In this document: positions 20,195 to 32,033 of the stretch, piece by piece
Layout: each line of letters begins with the position of its first letter
Position numbering within the stretch: position 1 is the first letter of the stretch
Source: Pyricularia pennisetigena
Taxonomy: Eukaryota > Ascomycota > Sordariomycetes > Magnaporthales > Pyriculariaceae
DNA: 64,000 nucleotides
Reading direction: 5' to 3'
Assembly: GCF_004337985.1 (NCBI RefSeq)
Contig: NC_043742.1
Coordinates: 3,582,176 to 3,646,175 of the forward strand
Program-made: the position numbers and the translations under genes
The notes under the pieces: generated by a model
What the model saw: the letters and a program-made list of their open reading frames with translations, nothing else
Told to the model about the DNA's origin: nothing
The model's database searches: none

Positions 20195-21784
20195 CTTGAT
20201 GGTGTTTTTTTTTTTTTTTTGGTTTGGTTTGGTCTGTTTTTGTGGGTGTTGATTTTGGATTCTTAAAGAGGCGGTGTGGCAGCACAGCTACTTGTTCAAA
20301 ATGTCAAGTAAACACAGAATGAATGTCTGAGCTAAATGAGTGTGTCTTGATGTCGTCGAGACGAAAGAGTTGGTAAAAACTGTGAAGGAATGTGGGTTGT
20401 TGTGTTAACTTGTTGGTGGATGATGTCAAACCAGACGAAATGAAAAAAAGACATGGCAGGAGGTATGGGTCATTTTATAAAGAAAAAAAAACAACCTCTT
20501 CCCTCAAGAGTTTGAACCAAGGAAGCCCGTCCATCTTGACTACACACGTCTGACCGTCGCCCATTCTGCCGCCGTCCTTCACTCCCTCACTCATGCAGAC
20601 GGATGACGGTCTTGGACAGCACGTTTCGACTTCGGGACAATTGTCCCGACTCGAGGGCCGTTCGAAATTACAGCAGCACCTAGTCTGTTTCAATGAGCCA
20701 AGCCGTCGTCCCATGGTTGCACACTAACCGTCCTGATCTTCATAACCGTTGACTGACAATAGGTTTCTAGCGCCGAGCGCACGGTGAAATCCAGATCTCT
20801 GGACCTTTTGGTCTAGCGCCGCTCGGTAATGGCGTCTATCCACGCTAGACCCCGATTCCGAACGCTTGTTTTGTTGGCTTGCAAGATCCGCTTTTCTGGT
20901 TTTCTTGGAATCCTCAAGAGACTCAAAACCCTCAGATGGCGGCCCTCCCGCACATGGCCCGCAAACGGCGATGTCACCGACCTCGAAGGAAGCGCATTGC
21001 GGCAGCGGTAAGATGCAGCAATGACGGCCGAAGAGAAGGAAAAAATAAACAACGTCTTGGTAAAGTGTGACGGTGACAGCCACCGGGTGTTATGGATACG
21101 AATTGGGCTTGACGTAATCTTGAAGATCCAACAAAAGATCGGCATTAAGCCAATTCGGCATCTTGAGGCCTCTTCATGTTCGGAGATTTGCGAGACTGGA
21201 TTTCCTACAAGCATCTGCCACATGCGTTGTAATTTCTTGGCACACCAGAATGTGATTGCTTGCAATCCACTGCACTTGCGGTCTTGCACATGAAGAAACT
21301 TGATAGAATCCCGTCAAAGTTTGCCATCGAAGTTTTTTTTTTTTTTTTTTTTTTTTGTGTACAGCAGCCGCCGCCACCAAAGCTTAACCAGCGCTACTTT
21401 GCACCCTGCCTCGCTCCAGGTGCATTTGCATAGTTATGGTGGGTATGGAGGCGAGCAAATTCCAATCCTCAAGGTCACAAAATCACACCATCAGTGGGGA
21501 AAAAAAAAACTCCCAAGATATCGCCACATGTATAGCAGCCGTAGAATGTGAAATCTGCAACCGGTGGCACGAGACCAGTCGATGAACGCCGTAGTCGAAC
21601 CTTGAACTGCATCTGGTTTGTCTCCCCAAAATCTAGCCGGTAGAAAAAGGGGAGAGTGGTACAAATGCAGAGGGCATTCCATGAAGCTGGTTTCTGGGCG
21701 TGAAACCCTTGTCTTTCTTGCTTGAATTTTCGTCCATGTTCGTCATCACAGACAGCTGTGGTAGGACACGACTGATCCCGAGAA
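20195..21784. other. Intergenic, divergent promoter region
   Basis: Separates the divergently transcribed GPI-protein and tyrosinase genes, so it must hold both promoters. It contains a 24-T run at 21333-21356. Short open frames within (20724-21289 on the minus strand, 21021-21293 on the plus strand) show no domain and are judged non-coding. Confidence 0.5.
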
Positions 21785-22900
21785 ATGCATTTCTTTTCCC
21801 TCTTACCCGTCTCACTTCTCTACTTGGTCGCAACAGCCCAGGGATTCGCTCGATGCTCCCGCCCAATCGTCCGGCGTGAATGGCGGACGCTTTCCTCGGG
21901 CGAGCAGGAAGAGTACATCGAGGCCGTGCAGTGCCTGATGGAGAGGGCCCCTCGGTCCTCCCTCCCTGCCGCCGTCAGCCGATACGACGATTTCGTCGGG
22001 ACGCACATAGTACAGGCCGATGAGACGCACTTTGTCGGCATATTTTATCCATTTCACCGCCTTCTCGTGTCGTCATTTGAGCAGGCCCTGCGTCGCGAGT
22101 GCGGCTACGCCGGCGCGCAGCCCTACTGGGATTGGACCCTGGACCTCGACGACCTGGAGGGCAGCCCCATCTTCGACCCGGAAACCGGTTTCGGCGGCAA
22201 CGGCGACTGGGTCGATGGGACCTGGGACAATCCAAACTGGGGAGTTCCTGTAGTCGCGCACCAGGATTTCGACGACAGAACAGGAGGCGGCTGTATCCCC
22301 AACGGGCCGTTCCAGGGGATCGTGACCAGCATGGGGCCCAACAGGAACGTTGACCGGCGGCGGGCTCGCTGTATCAGGAGGGACTTTTCTCCTCAGACTT
22401 TCAGAAACAGGTGCAATGTTGAAGAGAGCATGGACCAAGACTTCTTTGGTGACTTCCAGAGGGCCACTGAATCTATGGCGCATGCCAGTGGTCATTACGG
22501 CATTGGGGGTTTGTACGGTGCCATGACGGACAAATGGGCAAGCCGTAAGTGATACCCTCTTGCAATCATTGCGTCTGTTGCGGAGTTGCAAAGCAAATGT
22601 GCAAAGCAAGGCTGACATGTAGGCCCGCTACAATGAACAGCCGCCGACCCAATATTCTGGTTGCACCACAGCAATGTCGACAGGCTGTGGTGGTCATGGC
22701 AGATGCGCGACATTCGAAATCGCATCAACGACATCTCTGGGCCTCTTGTGGCCCATGATTGGACGAATTGGAACGGCGGGAACGTCTCTCTGCAATATCG
22801 GGTCAAGCTCTCAGCCATTGGGGACGAGGCACCTGTCTCCGACCTGATGGATATACAGGGATCGTATCTCTGCTATGACTTTGACGAGCTTTACGATTGA
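21785..22900 (+). CDS. Secreted tyrosinase (type-3 copper monooxygenase), two exons
   Basis: Oxidises monophenols and o-diphenols using a dinuclear copper centre. Exons are 21785-22544 and 22641-22900 (GTAAGT donor, AACAG acceptor), giving 339 aa. The signal peptide is MHFFSLLPVSLLYLVATAQG. The CuA site has His74 (FVGTH), His82 (THFVGIFYPFH) and His91, followed by AQPYWDWTLD. The CuB site has MAHASGH (His233, His237) and, across the splice, DPIFWLHHSNVDRLWWSW (His262/263). The short C-terminus (YLCYDFDELYD) lacks the long lid domain of mushroom tyrosinases, as in the short secreted fungal forms related to Streptomyces tyrosinase. The stop at 22898 is natural for that class. It faces a fumarylacetoacetate-hydrolase-family gene tail to tail with 285 bp between stops. 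Confidence 0.92.
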
Positions 22901-23185
22901 CGTGAACAACTGGGCGTCAATTGAACTCTCGTCATATTGGATTGCGGAGCCTAGTACGGACGACGGCTGTCTTGTGTTGGACCTAGATGGGGCACATGGC
23001 ATCTCGTTAGTCCCAAATCAAGCGGTAATGAACCTCGGCCAACAAATAAGAGTGGGTTACACGATTGATTTTCAGTGTTTCTAGGGCACAAAAATTAAAA
23101 ACAATGGCATAAAAATCGGTGTCATTTGAACAAGTTGTGCGCTCTAGTGTAGGGCCTAGCACTCTCAGCCAACTGTCACATGTGA

Positions 23186-24296
23186 TTACTCGTAGTACAC
23201 CTCGTTGATTAAAGTTCCTGGAGTTGGTGTGTCAGCTAGTGAATTATTTGGGGTTCACGAATTGGATAAGGATGCTCACCAATCTTGTCAATATAGACAC
23301 GCATATCATCACCGTGCTTAAGGCACACCTTGGGGTTCCTCATAGCTCCAACACCGGGCGGCGTGCCCAGCATGATGACGGTTCCGCGCTCGAGAGTGGT
23401 TCCCTGCGACAAGAATGCGAGCGTCTTGGGGATGGAGAAGATCATCTCGCTTGAAATTGGACATGGCATTTGTTAGTTCTCTCGAGTGAGCTTGCAAATG
23501 ACTCTGCTTCGCAAAGCATTCACTCACCTTGTGTGGGAGTCCTGGACAGTCATGTCTCCAAGGGTGGCCTTGATAGCCAGCCCCTGAGGATCCTTGATGA
23601 CAGAAGGTGAAACAAGGACAGGCCCAATGGGGGCCGAGTTGTCGAGACCTGCGCGGTTAAAACCACGACTGTCAGCATCAGCACAGCGCGCAAGTTACAT
23701 CCAGAGGTCGACCACTCCTGCTCCCTGCCCCCCTCCGAAAAAAAAAAAAAAAAAAAAATACCTTTGGAGAAGCACCACTGGCTGTTCCTGAACTGCTCCG
23801 TCCTCGCGCTGACATCGTTACCAACTGTGTATCCCAGCACGTAGTCCATGGCCTCGCTCTCCTGGATGTCGCGGCCATCCTTTGCAATGACGAGCGTCAA
23901 CTCGGCCTCATAGTCGCTGCTCCCGTCCTGGACAAATTTTGGGATTGAGATCTTGGCAGGGTGCGGGCCGGCCAGGGCGGTGCGCGGCTTGATGAACAGC
24001 ACCGGATGCTCAGGCACCGGCATGTTGGCCTCCTTGGCGTGGTCGTGGTAGTTGAGTCCCAGGCACCGGATGAGGGGCACCTCGGACCGGTCAAGGGGAC
24101 ATAGCAGACGCGCCACCGTCAGAGTCTTGGACGTGACGACGCCGTCGAATGCGCTGCCGGTGATGAGCTTTGCTTGGATCTTTTGCCCGGCGTGGTGGGC
24201 TAGTCCGACGTCGGCGTCGCCTACGACCTCGCCCAGGTGCGTGAGGCCATCTTCCTCGGCGATGAAGCGGATCAATCGGGTCCAGCTGGGAGCCAT
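23186..24296 (-). CDS. Fumarylacetoacetate hydrolase (FAH)-family protein, four exons
   Basis: Hydrolyses or tautomerises acylpyruvate/oxaloacetate-type substrates with a bound Mg or Mn ion. Exons on the minus strand are 24296-23762, 23648-23528, 23449-23280 and 23217-23186. All phases join, giving 285 aa. The N-terminus is MAPSWTRLIRFIAEEDGLTH. Core motifs are IRCLGLNYHDHAKEA (catalytic His), DYEAELTLVI (Glu130, Glu132) and GYTVGNDVSARTEQ (Asp161), the usual metal ligands. Exon 3 has LERGTVIMLGTPPGVGAMRN, the conserved substrate-loop region, and exon 4 only adds TLINEVYYE. The size matches FAHD1/FAHD2-type proteins rather than true FAH, which is longer, so a specific role in tyrosine catabolism is not shown. 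Confidence 0.93.
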
Positions 24297-25009
24297 TTTG
24301 TTTTTGTTTTTGTTTTTGTTTTTGATTATGGTTTCGATTAAAATATTCTGACTTTGTTTATTTTTGTTTCTGAATTTGGCGACGCATCAACGATATCTAC
24401 AAGGTCAAGTAAAATAGCCCAAGTTGGAGGGGTGCTTTTTTGCGTGACGAGATTTCGTTGGACGCCCAATGCTTTCGACCCCACGGAAACCCGGGGGTTG
24501 TTGATTGTGGCATGCATGGCCAACGGCAGTTCGTCCCCAACACTACGTGCCAAGCCTTTGTGATTAATTACCGACTACCGAAAGTTCCTTAAGAACTACA
24601 ACTGATTGCCCTGAGGTCCACTGTGTCGAGTGACTGAGTTACTGTAGAATTGGAAGAAAGATCCCCCGTTTATCCCGATATCGCCCCAAGGCGGGGTACT
24701 CTGGGGACGATGACGCCTAAGCCTAACCCTAAGGTTGATCATGCAAGCTCAGGTAAGCGTACCTTGGGTTGATTTTTCGGTCGCTATGTCTTGGCGAGAA
24801 TTTCCTCAGTACGTGTCGACCACAACATTTGGCACTTGCATGCAGCACATCACCGATTTCTTTAACGAGGCAACCAGTGTTTTCCTTTTGTCGTTTTTAT
24901 TGATCTGTCTCTAATTTCTCCAGAGAAAAAAAAAACAATCTTATGCATCGGTTCTGCATTCAACTGATAACAGTCGACTTGTCAAGTCGTTTTCCGATTG
25001 GCCAGGTTA
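24297..25009. other. Intergenic, no gene seen
   Basis: Upstream of the FAH-family gene and downstream of the small secreted protein. A T-rich (TTTTTG)n tract lies at 24299-24324. A short telomere-like CCTAAGCCTAACCCTAAGG occurs at 24716-24734 and is too short to interpret. Confidence 0.45.
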
Positions 25010-25259
25010 TCATTTGCTGTCGTCTTATATTAGCATGGCACTAAAACCCCCATTTATCATCAGCTCGATCATCCACATACCAGCATCCGTCAAGGTCACA
25101 CTCCTCGTTTTTACTTCCGCTGCAGTAGTTCAATCTCGCGCAGGCGCCACAATCGACGCCACGACGACCGGGCTTGTGCAAAAGCGGAGAGACGTTGGTG
25201 TCGACCGCCACGGCGGAGACTGAGGCGGCGAAAAGAAGGGCGACGGCAAAGAACTTCAT
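25010..25259 (-). CDS. Small Cys-rich secreted protein (effector-like), intron near the 3' end
   Basis: The signal peptide MKFFAVALLFAASVSAVA is followed by a short mature protein. Read without splicing it is 72 aa ending KWGF (stop at 25041) with five Cys. A much better model uses a GTATGT donor at 25080, a GCTAATA branch point and an ACAG acceptor at 25017. This is a 64-nt intron that gives 61 aa ending DLDGCCK and six Cys (residues 37, 40, 46, 54, 59, 60), an even number suited to three disulfides. An acceptor at 25041 (40-nt intron) is also possible but short. A KPGRRG motif after the signal peptide may be a dibasic processing site. No family is recognised; an effector or antimicrobial role is only inference. 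Confidence 0.65.
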
Positions 25260-26558
25260 CTTGGAAAACGATTAGGGGCTTGAACCGGCAAGTCTGGGCT
25301 TGAATGTAGTACAGATTGTTAACAACGAAGAGATGAGGATTATGAGTTGAAATGATGGATGGAGATGGCGAGAAACAACATCCAGAGTTACGAATATGAC
25401 CTCGATATTTATACTTGCTTTCTTACAAAGTGATGGCTCCATTCTCCATTGACTCGACGGTTGAATCTTCTGACTCTCAACTTACTGGTCTTTCTTTGTT
25501 TGTCGACCTTTGACAGAATTAGCACACGATCTCTTCGCGATGACGTGGCAGTATACGCCACAAGAACGAGTCGTCCAGATACATATTGACTGCATGGCAA
25601 GGTAACCATAGGAATATCGTGGAACAGCCATGTAGTTTAAACATATCAAGCTTCGTCTCAAGACGAGACTTGGTCTGTTTGAGGTCAATTTTAGTGCCGA
25701 ATGTGGGCGCATAACATTCGAAAAAAATGCTTAGCCCCTGACTTGGACGATCATATAACTCTCTTTTGGGTTGACCTGAAAGCTTGTTTCTGGGTCCGAC
25801 AATGGGTCGCGACATGCAGTCATTGAGATGGATTCCTTTGGTTCCTTTCTCTCGGTAGATCACGTTTGTGGATCCCCTGACTAAGTTGCCCCTTTCCCTT
25901 TGCGGCGTAGATGACATGCGTCACCTCATACCGCAGCATCCCATGGGTGCGGACCACATTTTGTTTCGTCAAAGACCACAGGTCTCGCGGACGGTAGTAT
26001 GGTATCCAACCAGAGAGTAACAAAAATGGGGCTGATAGGAGCTGTGACTTTCTAGGGTCATCCATGGAATGAAAAAAAAAAAGACAGCCATTGTGATAGC
26101 TTGAGTCTTCCAGAGTCCTGGGTCAATATGAAACCTGCTCGACCTGGATGACCATGAGTCTTGGTGCGCTGGTGAAAAAAAAACCCCGGCATCGGCCCCA
26201 AGTCTCGAGAGAGAGAGGAAAACGGAGGAGAACCAAAAATTAAGGAGGAACAGTTTTGAGAAGAAAAAAAAATAAGGATATGAACAACCATAAAGAAAGG
26301 TTTTGCTGTGGCCATAGCGTGGCCATAGCGTTCACTTTTGGGTTAGCCTTTGCTTTAGATCATCTCATGGTTCGAGTATGAGTTCGACAGGGGTGGGAAA
26401 TGATTTTTTTTTAAAAAGAAAAAAGAAAAAAAGGGCTCGTTAAACTTCATGACCATGGAGACCAACGCATGTTGGCTAAACAAGCCACTGAATTATTAAA
26501 AAAGTATATAGCAGTACACATTTTCTTTTAACACAAACCCACAGCCCAAAGCACCGCG
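25260..26558. other. Intergenic, no gene seen
   Basis: Promoter side of the small secreted protein. A 132-codon open frame at 25519-25917 (minus) has no recognisable domain or signal peptide and no coding bias, and is not called. A-rich tracts lie at 26069-26083 and 26403-26432. Base composition is already shifting to AT towards the right border. Confidence 0.45.
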
Positions 26559-27060
26559 TTATGGCTGATTTTGTACTGCCTTGGAATTCTCATGGCAATC
26601 CAAGCCGTTCGGTTTGGCGCTGCCACGCGTCTCTGTCTGTTCCCAAGGGCCATTGACCCCGGCCTCGTCAACCTGCGGCTGTCGCTCCTGCTTTCGCGCC
26701 CGGTGCTGCTCCCTGCCAGCCATGAGGATCCTCTCGCCGCTGCCACGGCCTGTGCGGTCCCGGGGGAGGCTGCTGGCGGCAGTGGCGGAGCCAAAGTCGA
26801 GATCTCCCAGGCTCGCCCCGGCGTCCAAGCTGCGCACCACGGCTCCGCTCCTCCTCGCCCTCAAAGTCCTCTTCCTCCTGGCGAAGTGCTGGCTCCAACA
26901 CCGACAGCCGGTGCCGGACGTGCTGCGTACGGGATGGAAGAGGCTCCTGTTGAAGGGTCCCAGGGTCGGGAAGTTGCCGCCGATGATTGAAAAGTTGAGC
27001 TCGAGGTTGCACCACAGCAGGGCGGGCTTTGTTTTCTCTGCTTTGCCGAGTCTGGGCGAT
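26559..27060 (-). pseudogene. 3' fragment of a PTH11-like / rhodopsin-domain receptor gene
   Basis: On the minus strand an exon following an acceptor near 27052 (ATCGCCCAG) reads KAEKTKPALLWCNLELNFSI, then IGGNFPTLGPFNRSLF. This is the last transmembrane helix and NFPTLGP turn typical of fungal rhodopsin-domain membrane proteins. A hydrophilic cytosolic tail (RARRSGAVVRSLDAGASLGD..) follows to a stop at 26559. The upstream exons, which should encode the first six helices, are absent: within about 200 bp the sequence becomes the AT-rich repeat block carrying a Copia fragment. The gene has therefore lost its 5' part at the compartment border. It is not the same copy as the receptor at 4015-5235. 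Confidence 0.65.
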
Positions 27061-27239
27061 TAGCAAATAGTTTTTATGGGTTGAAGTTGTCTCAATTAAA
27101 CCTCCCTGTTGACCTTTTATCCCTTTCTTTTCTTCTCTTGTTGAACCGGAAAGCTCAAAAGAGCAAACAGCCACAAGAAAAAAGAATTTTTTTTGTTTTT
27201 GGATGCTCACGGGTAATGTTACTACTTACGCAATTACCC

Positions 27240-28600
27240 ACAATAATAGGGTGTGACCAAAAGCTTATATTAGTTTTTACACCGGTTTTAAAATAGTTCG
27301 GATACGATTTAATATTTCAAAATATTAGCCAAATATATATTTAAAGCTTTACGAAATTATAAAAGGACGTTTTCGTGCGTATCTCGAAAGAGATCGAGTA
27401 TCGATATCCCGCTAATACGGTGTTTAAACTTATTAAACCCTTTTACGGATTCGCAAAAGCAGGTTTGCATTGGTTCGTTACATATTAGCGTTATTATAAA
27501 AGGCGATTAAATTGCATTCAATCAAATTACGATTTATATTTCCTCCTTCCCAAGAAAAACGACAATTTTGCTATTATGGGAATGTAAATAGATAATAGGT
27601 TGAATTTGGGAAATACAAAATTTATTCGGAAAAAGTAACAGGAATTCGACAAAACGGGTTTTCAGGTTAAATTATAAACGATTATATAACCAGGGGACGA
27701 ACAAAGTTTTAGCGGTTATTTAATTAAAATGTATAATAAAGGTTTGGATATGCGCCAAAAAGGACAATTCGACAGGTTGCAACCTGTAACGACGAACCAA
27801 CCAGGGGCATAAATATAAATATATTATTTAGCGAGTTAGAGGAGTATACGTTATATCGATCTGTAAACCGGAGGTTGCATTCGATTATACCGTAGCCGCG
27901 CAAATAGTAAAACCCTATAAAGAAAATTATAATTCGATAAATAAGCGGATCGAATGGTAAAGCCAAAACGTATAAAAAGGGTTTTTTATATTCAAATCGA
28001 TTTTAAAACAGCGAAATTATTCGTATTTGTCGACGGGTCCTTTACCGATAATAAGGACCTTAATTCCCAAATCGGATATATAATACTTTATAGGAACAAA
28101 TGCTCCGAGGATTAGGTAACCGGTTTTTAAATAACCGGTAATATTATATATTGGTTATTGACTAAATGTTACAAAATTATAAAAAAAACGTGTTAGCAAT
28201 CGAGATTAATAATATAGTTAATGGATTTAATATTGGATTTATATTAAAAACCACCATCGGAACTATCCTGGAAAAGTTAAATTTACCTTTTTCACCTATG
28301 GTAATATACACGGACAACCTGTCGCTAAACCAATAATTAGTGCAATGGGGGATAACAGCGGAAAAACAATTTATAATTAATTTTTTAAGTTTAAAATAGT
28401 TATATGAAAGTCGTAAAACTGAAAGAATTAGATGGACTTTAGGAGAGACCAATCCGGTAAATTCTATAACTAAAAAGGCGCCCAATGGGGTTTTAACGGG
28501 ATTTATTAATACCAATTCAACGGTAATGCGCATTGAAAAATAGTTAAAAAATTATAAGATTTACAGGAAAAAGCAAGAAAATTAAAGTACGAATTAAATC
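27240..28600 (+). mobile_element. 5'-truncated Copia-type retrotransposon fragment (RT to RNase H), RIP-decayed
   Basis: Plus-strand translation, riddled with stops, gives reverse-transcriptase segments (FNISKY.PNIYLKLYEIIKG at about 27310, then ESGLHW- and GYA.KGQFDKLQ-like pieces). A Ty1/Copia RNase H follows: FVDGSFTDNKDLNSQIGYII from about 28020, then VIYTDNLSLNQ at about 28303, and GETNPVNSITKKAPNGVLTG. The order RT then RNase H at the 3' end fits Copia. The 5' half is missing at the junction with the receptor fragment, and no LTR was identified on either side. It differs in sequence from Copia A, B and C. Confidence 0.75.
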
Positions 28601-28941
28601 AATTGGGAGCGGTGAAACGATATAATGCGTCGCTGGCGGTTAAGAAACCGCGCCGCGAAATAAAACGCATCGTGCAAAAACACCGGAAAACACCGCAACG
28701 CTTTTACCAAAAACAAAAGAAATAAGAACAGCGTTACAAAATTTTAACGTTATATATTAAATTAAGCGTCCTCGTTATCACTTTCCTTTTTATCCTTTTC
28801 CTTGAACAAAATATTGTACTTGGCTTACATAGTTCTTTTAACCTATAAAATTTTAAACTGGCGAATAGCAGCAGCATAACTGACAGAACGGCGTTCCTCC
28901 GACGACAAATATTGAAAATCGTTATTTGCGGTAAAACTGCC
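28601..28941. other. AT-rich spacer, partly 3' flank of the Copia fragment
   Basis: Low-information AT-rich sequence with no gene, between the RNase H fragment and the outer end of the Copia A LTR. Confidence 0.4.
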
Positions 28942-29497
28942 TGTTAACAATATGGGTTGCTAACAGGGGTTTAGGCATTAGCCTAGGTGCGGCGTGGTAC
29001 TAGTTTTATTGTAGAAGCCTGTAATTACAGGGCTTAAATACATTAAACTGTTCACTAATTTTGGGATTAATAAATTTAATTCATTAATGGGAAGATTTTG
29101 CTTTATCTCCCTTATATATTTCCCGATATCGAAATGGGGGTCCGTACCCCGCAAAGGGTTCCGGTACCGTACACGATTTTCCGAAAAGTTATTTTATATG
29201 CGTTGTTGAAAAAATACCCTTATTTCCATACAAACCATTTTTGGGTTCGCACTTATTTGCTAGTTTGGTGAAAATTTTAACCCGGTACAGGGTAATTAAT
29301 TCGTAAATGCAGGTTGGGTGTTAAACCCGGTATAGGGTAAAACCCCATTAGCAAATAGTTCAAATCGCAATTCCTGCAATATAAAATATAATAAAAGATC
29401 CGACAGCCCCAACAGCCCCATTTCGGCACTATTTATTATAGTTTATATACAAATAAAAGTGGACCCATTATATGCTAAATAACGCATATAATTAATA
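28942..29497 (-). repeat. Copia A LTR (3' LTR of the element)
   Basis: A 556-bp sequence matching the reverse complement of the LTRs at 39967 and 47074. It runs from TATTAATTATATGC (originally TGTTAATT) to TGTTAACA. A polypurine-like GGGGG tract lies just inside. The inner part has the conserved CGGAACCCTTTGCGGGGTGC block. Confidence 0.85.
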
Positions 29498-32033
29498 CCC
29501 CCTTTTTTGCTACTATTCACATAAAATCGGAAAAGAAAAATATATAAAAAATAAAACCCCTAAAAAAGATCCCCTTTGTGTCCCAACCCGACTCGAATTC
29601 CCGATATAAACCCCCTGGATAATTAAGCCCTTTATACCGACTTATGACCCCTGAAATGGACGAACCCCCGAATTGGAAAAAAACCCCAAAATTATGATAA
29701 CCCCCGGGTTCGAACCCCCGATTTGCATAATATCAACCCACGGATTAAATTATTAAACCAAGTACTTAGTTTGGTTGTTTGTTAATAATAGTCCAAACTA
29801 GGCATACTATATAAGGTATTTCGAATGCGTAAATCGCCCAAAATACGAGTTTTTTCAATTTTGTATCAACTTTTGGTATAAAATCGGTATAAATTGTTTA
29901 TTAATTAACCTGTACAGGGTAAACTCGGGTAATACGGAAGGTATTAGGTTAACAAAAATCCAATATTGCAAACAAAAAAATATGGTGGGTAATTAACTAA
30001 CGAATTATTTAAATAATACCTTAGAACTTAATAGGTAAAAACTAAGCTTTTAGGGGTTTAAACCCTATAAACTTTAAAAAAAAACCCTTAAATTGGAAGC
30101 GTTGAAGGTTTTATTAGGCCATTAGCGGGTATTTGTTTGGATTCCAGGTATTTTAAAGTTATTAATCCATTTATAATTAACTCCCATACGTAATAAAATT
30201 TTAATAACGTATATTTAATATGTTGGTGGTGCGTAGGGTTATATACGCTAATTATAAAACCTGTATTATTTCCAAATATTGCAATAAGGCCTGTTATAAA
30301 TAGTCCAACTTTTATAAATAGGCTTTTAAACCATTATATTTCACGCAGGGTTTCCGCTAAAGCATCGATTTCGGCTTTTGAAGTGCTTAAAGCTATAATA
30401 CTAACTTTTTTGCATTTCCACGTTATAGGGCCCCCAAATAAGGTATACAAACACCGTAAATGGATTTCAAATCTTTTTTAACCCCGGCAAAATCGCTATT
30501 ACTAAAACCCAATAGTTTCAGGCCTTTAAAACCCCTTATTAATAAATTGGAATATAATTTAATTTTAAATACTCTATTTCCGTGATAAATAAATAAAGAT
30601 GTAATACCCGTTAAATAATGTAATAGGTTTTTAACTATCGTTTAATAAATTGTAATAATTTTTATTTAAAAACGTAAAAGCCATTAAACCGCGAAACCGA
30701 TATCCGGGCGCGTTAATAGGATTAAATATATAAAAGTGCCGATAATACGCTGTAATAATTCAATTTCTAACGCATTTACGGGTTTACCCCCGCTATATCT
30801 TAGCATACCCGGTTATAAGGGAATGAGTATAGGTTTGCAATCAATTAATCCAGAAGTTGCTAATATTTTCCTCTATATACTAACTTTAATGGTGCTAAAA
30901 TAAACGTTTAAACCTATCCTTTATGATTTAAACGCCTAAAAAATAGGTTGCAGGGCCCCTATCTTCCAACGCGTATACTTTATTAAAACGGGCTTTTAAA
31001 TCCAGAATATATTGCAATTTAGAATTTATTAGCAGGTAGTCGTTTACAAAGGTAACGATAAAAAATTTGGATTTAATGTTATAAAAAACAGCCGGATTAA
31101 AGATTAACGGTTTAAAACCTTTTTGAAAAAATAGGGTTTTGAATTTGTTTTACCATTTTATTAAACCCTGTTTTAAACCGTATAACGCTTTTTCCAACTA
31201 TATGACCTGCAACTTTCTCGGATTATAACCCATTTCCACTAAAATTTAAGCGGTAATAAGGTTACAAAATTTAGCCTATTCGTTAACACCGCTTGGAATT
31301 TGCAAATGTATATTTACGTCGGTAAGCTCACTATTTAAAACCGCACCGATAAAATCAATTTGTTCTATTTCCCAATTTTGTGCATTAGGTATAATTAAAG
31401 ATATACGCCAGGTAGGTGGTATATTAATATTAGCAAAAATCTCGATAAAATTGAGGCCTTCGACCGGAAAAAACCCCTAATTACTAACCCACTTTTATAT
31501 TTTATAGGCTTATTATTTTCATGCTTTCTTAATTTAAATACCGGCCGGGTAAAAGTGAATTTACGGCCTGCAAATATTTTAATTTTAAGGATAAAACGGA
31601 AGGTTTTTGCAGTAACGATCTGGTCGAATTCAAACGTTAAAACAATTAACCATTTAGCATTTTCAGGGCTATTTAAAGCCTGCTAATAATCATTTGGTTC
31701 ACCGTTTTTAACGGGTTTTTTCTTTATTTTCTTTTTGGTTTAAAAAGAAAAATAAGGCACTTAATTTATATCCATTAAATCTGGGTTTTCGAACTGCGAA
31801 TTTAATTCCATATTTTGTATTTTAGGTGCTGAAAACACCGGAATTTCCGCTACTTTAGGTACTGGATTAGGTACCGTTACAGTTATAGGCTCTGGGGGGN
31901 NGTGAACAGTAAATTATACAAACCTGGCGGGCACTATATTTTCAGGGTTTAAATACGCTCTAACGGGTGGTAAATACCCTATATTTTCAGGGTTTTTTAA
32001 AATGTAATTATTCGCTGGAACGCTGTTGATTTC
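29498..32033 (-). pseudogene. Copia A RNase H and reverse transcriptase, RIP-decayed
   Basis: Minus-strand sequence parallel to 44521-47073 of Copia B. RNase H remains lie at about 30230-30700 and RT at about 31010-31580, with the proline-rich linker (NSVPANNYILKNPENIGYLP) at about 31920-32036. Stops occur in every frame. A 2-base N gap lies at 31900-31901, at a point where Copia B has about the same length of sequence, so little is missing there. Confidence 0.75.
31900..31901. other. Assembly gap (2 N)
   Basis: Two N characters lie inside the Copia A linker next to a G run. Confidence 0.99.

Noticed and set aside
22875..23084. A possible extra tyrosinase exon in another frame
   Set aside because: The tyrosinase reading ends naturally at 22900 after YLCYDFDELYD, and no splice pair joins the downstream frame.
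24716..24734. Telomere-like CCTAA repeats
   Set aside because: Only one exact CCCTAA unit with neighbours; too short for an interstitial telomere.
25519..25917. A 132-codon minus-strand open frame
   Set aside because: No domain or coding composition; probably chance.
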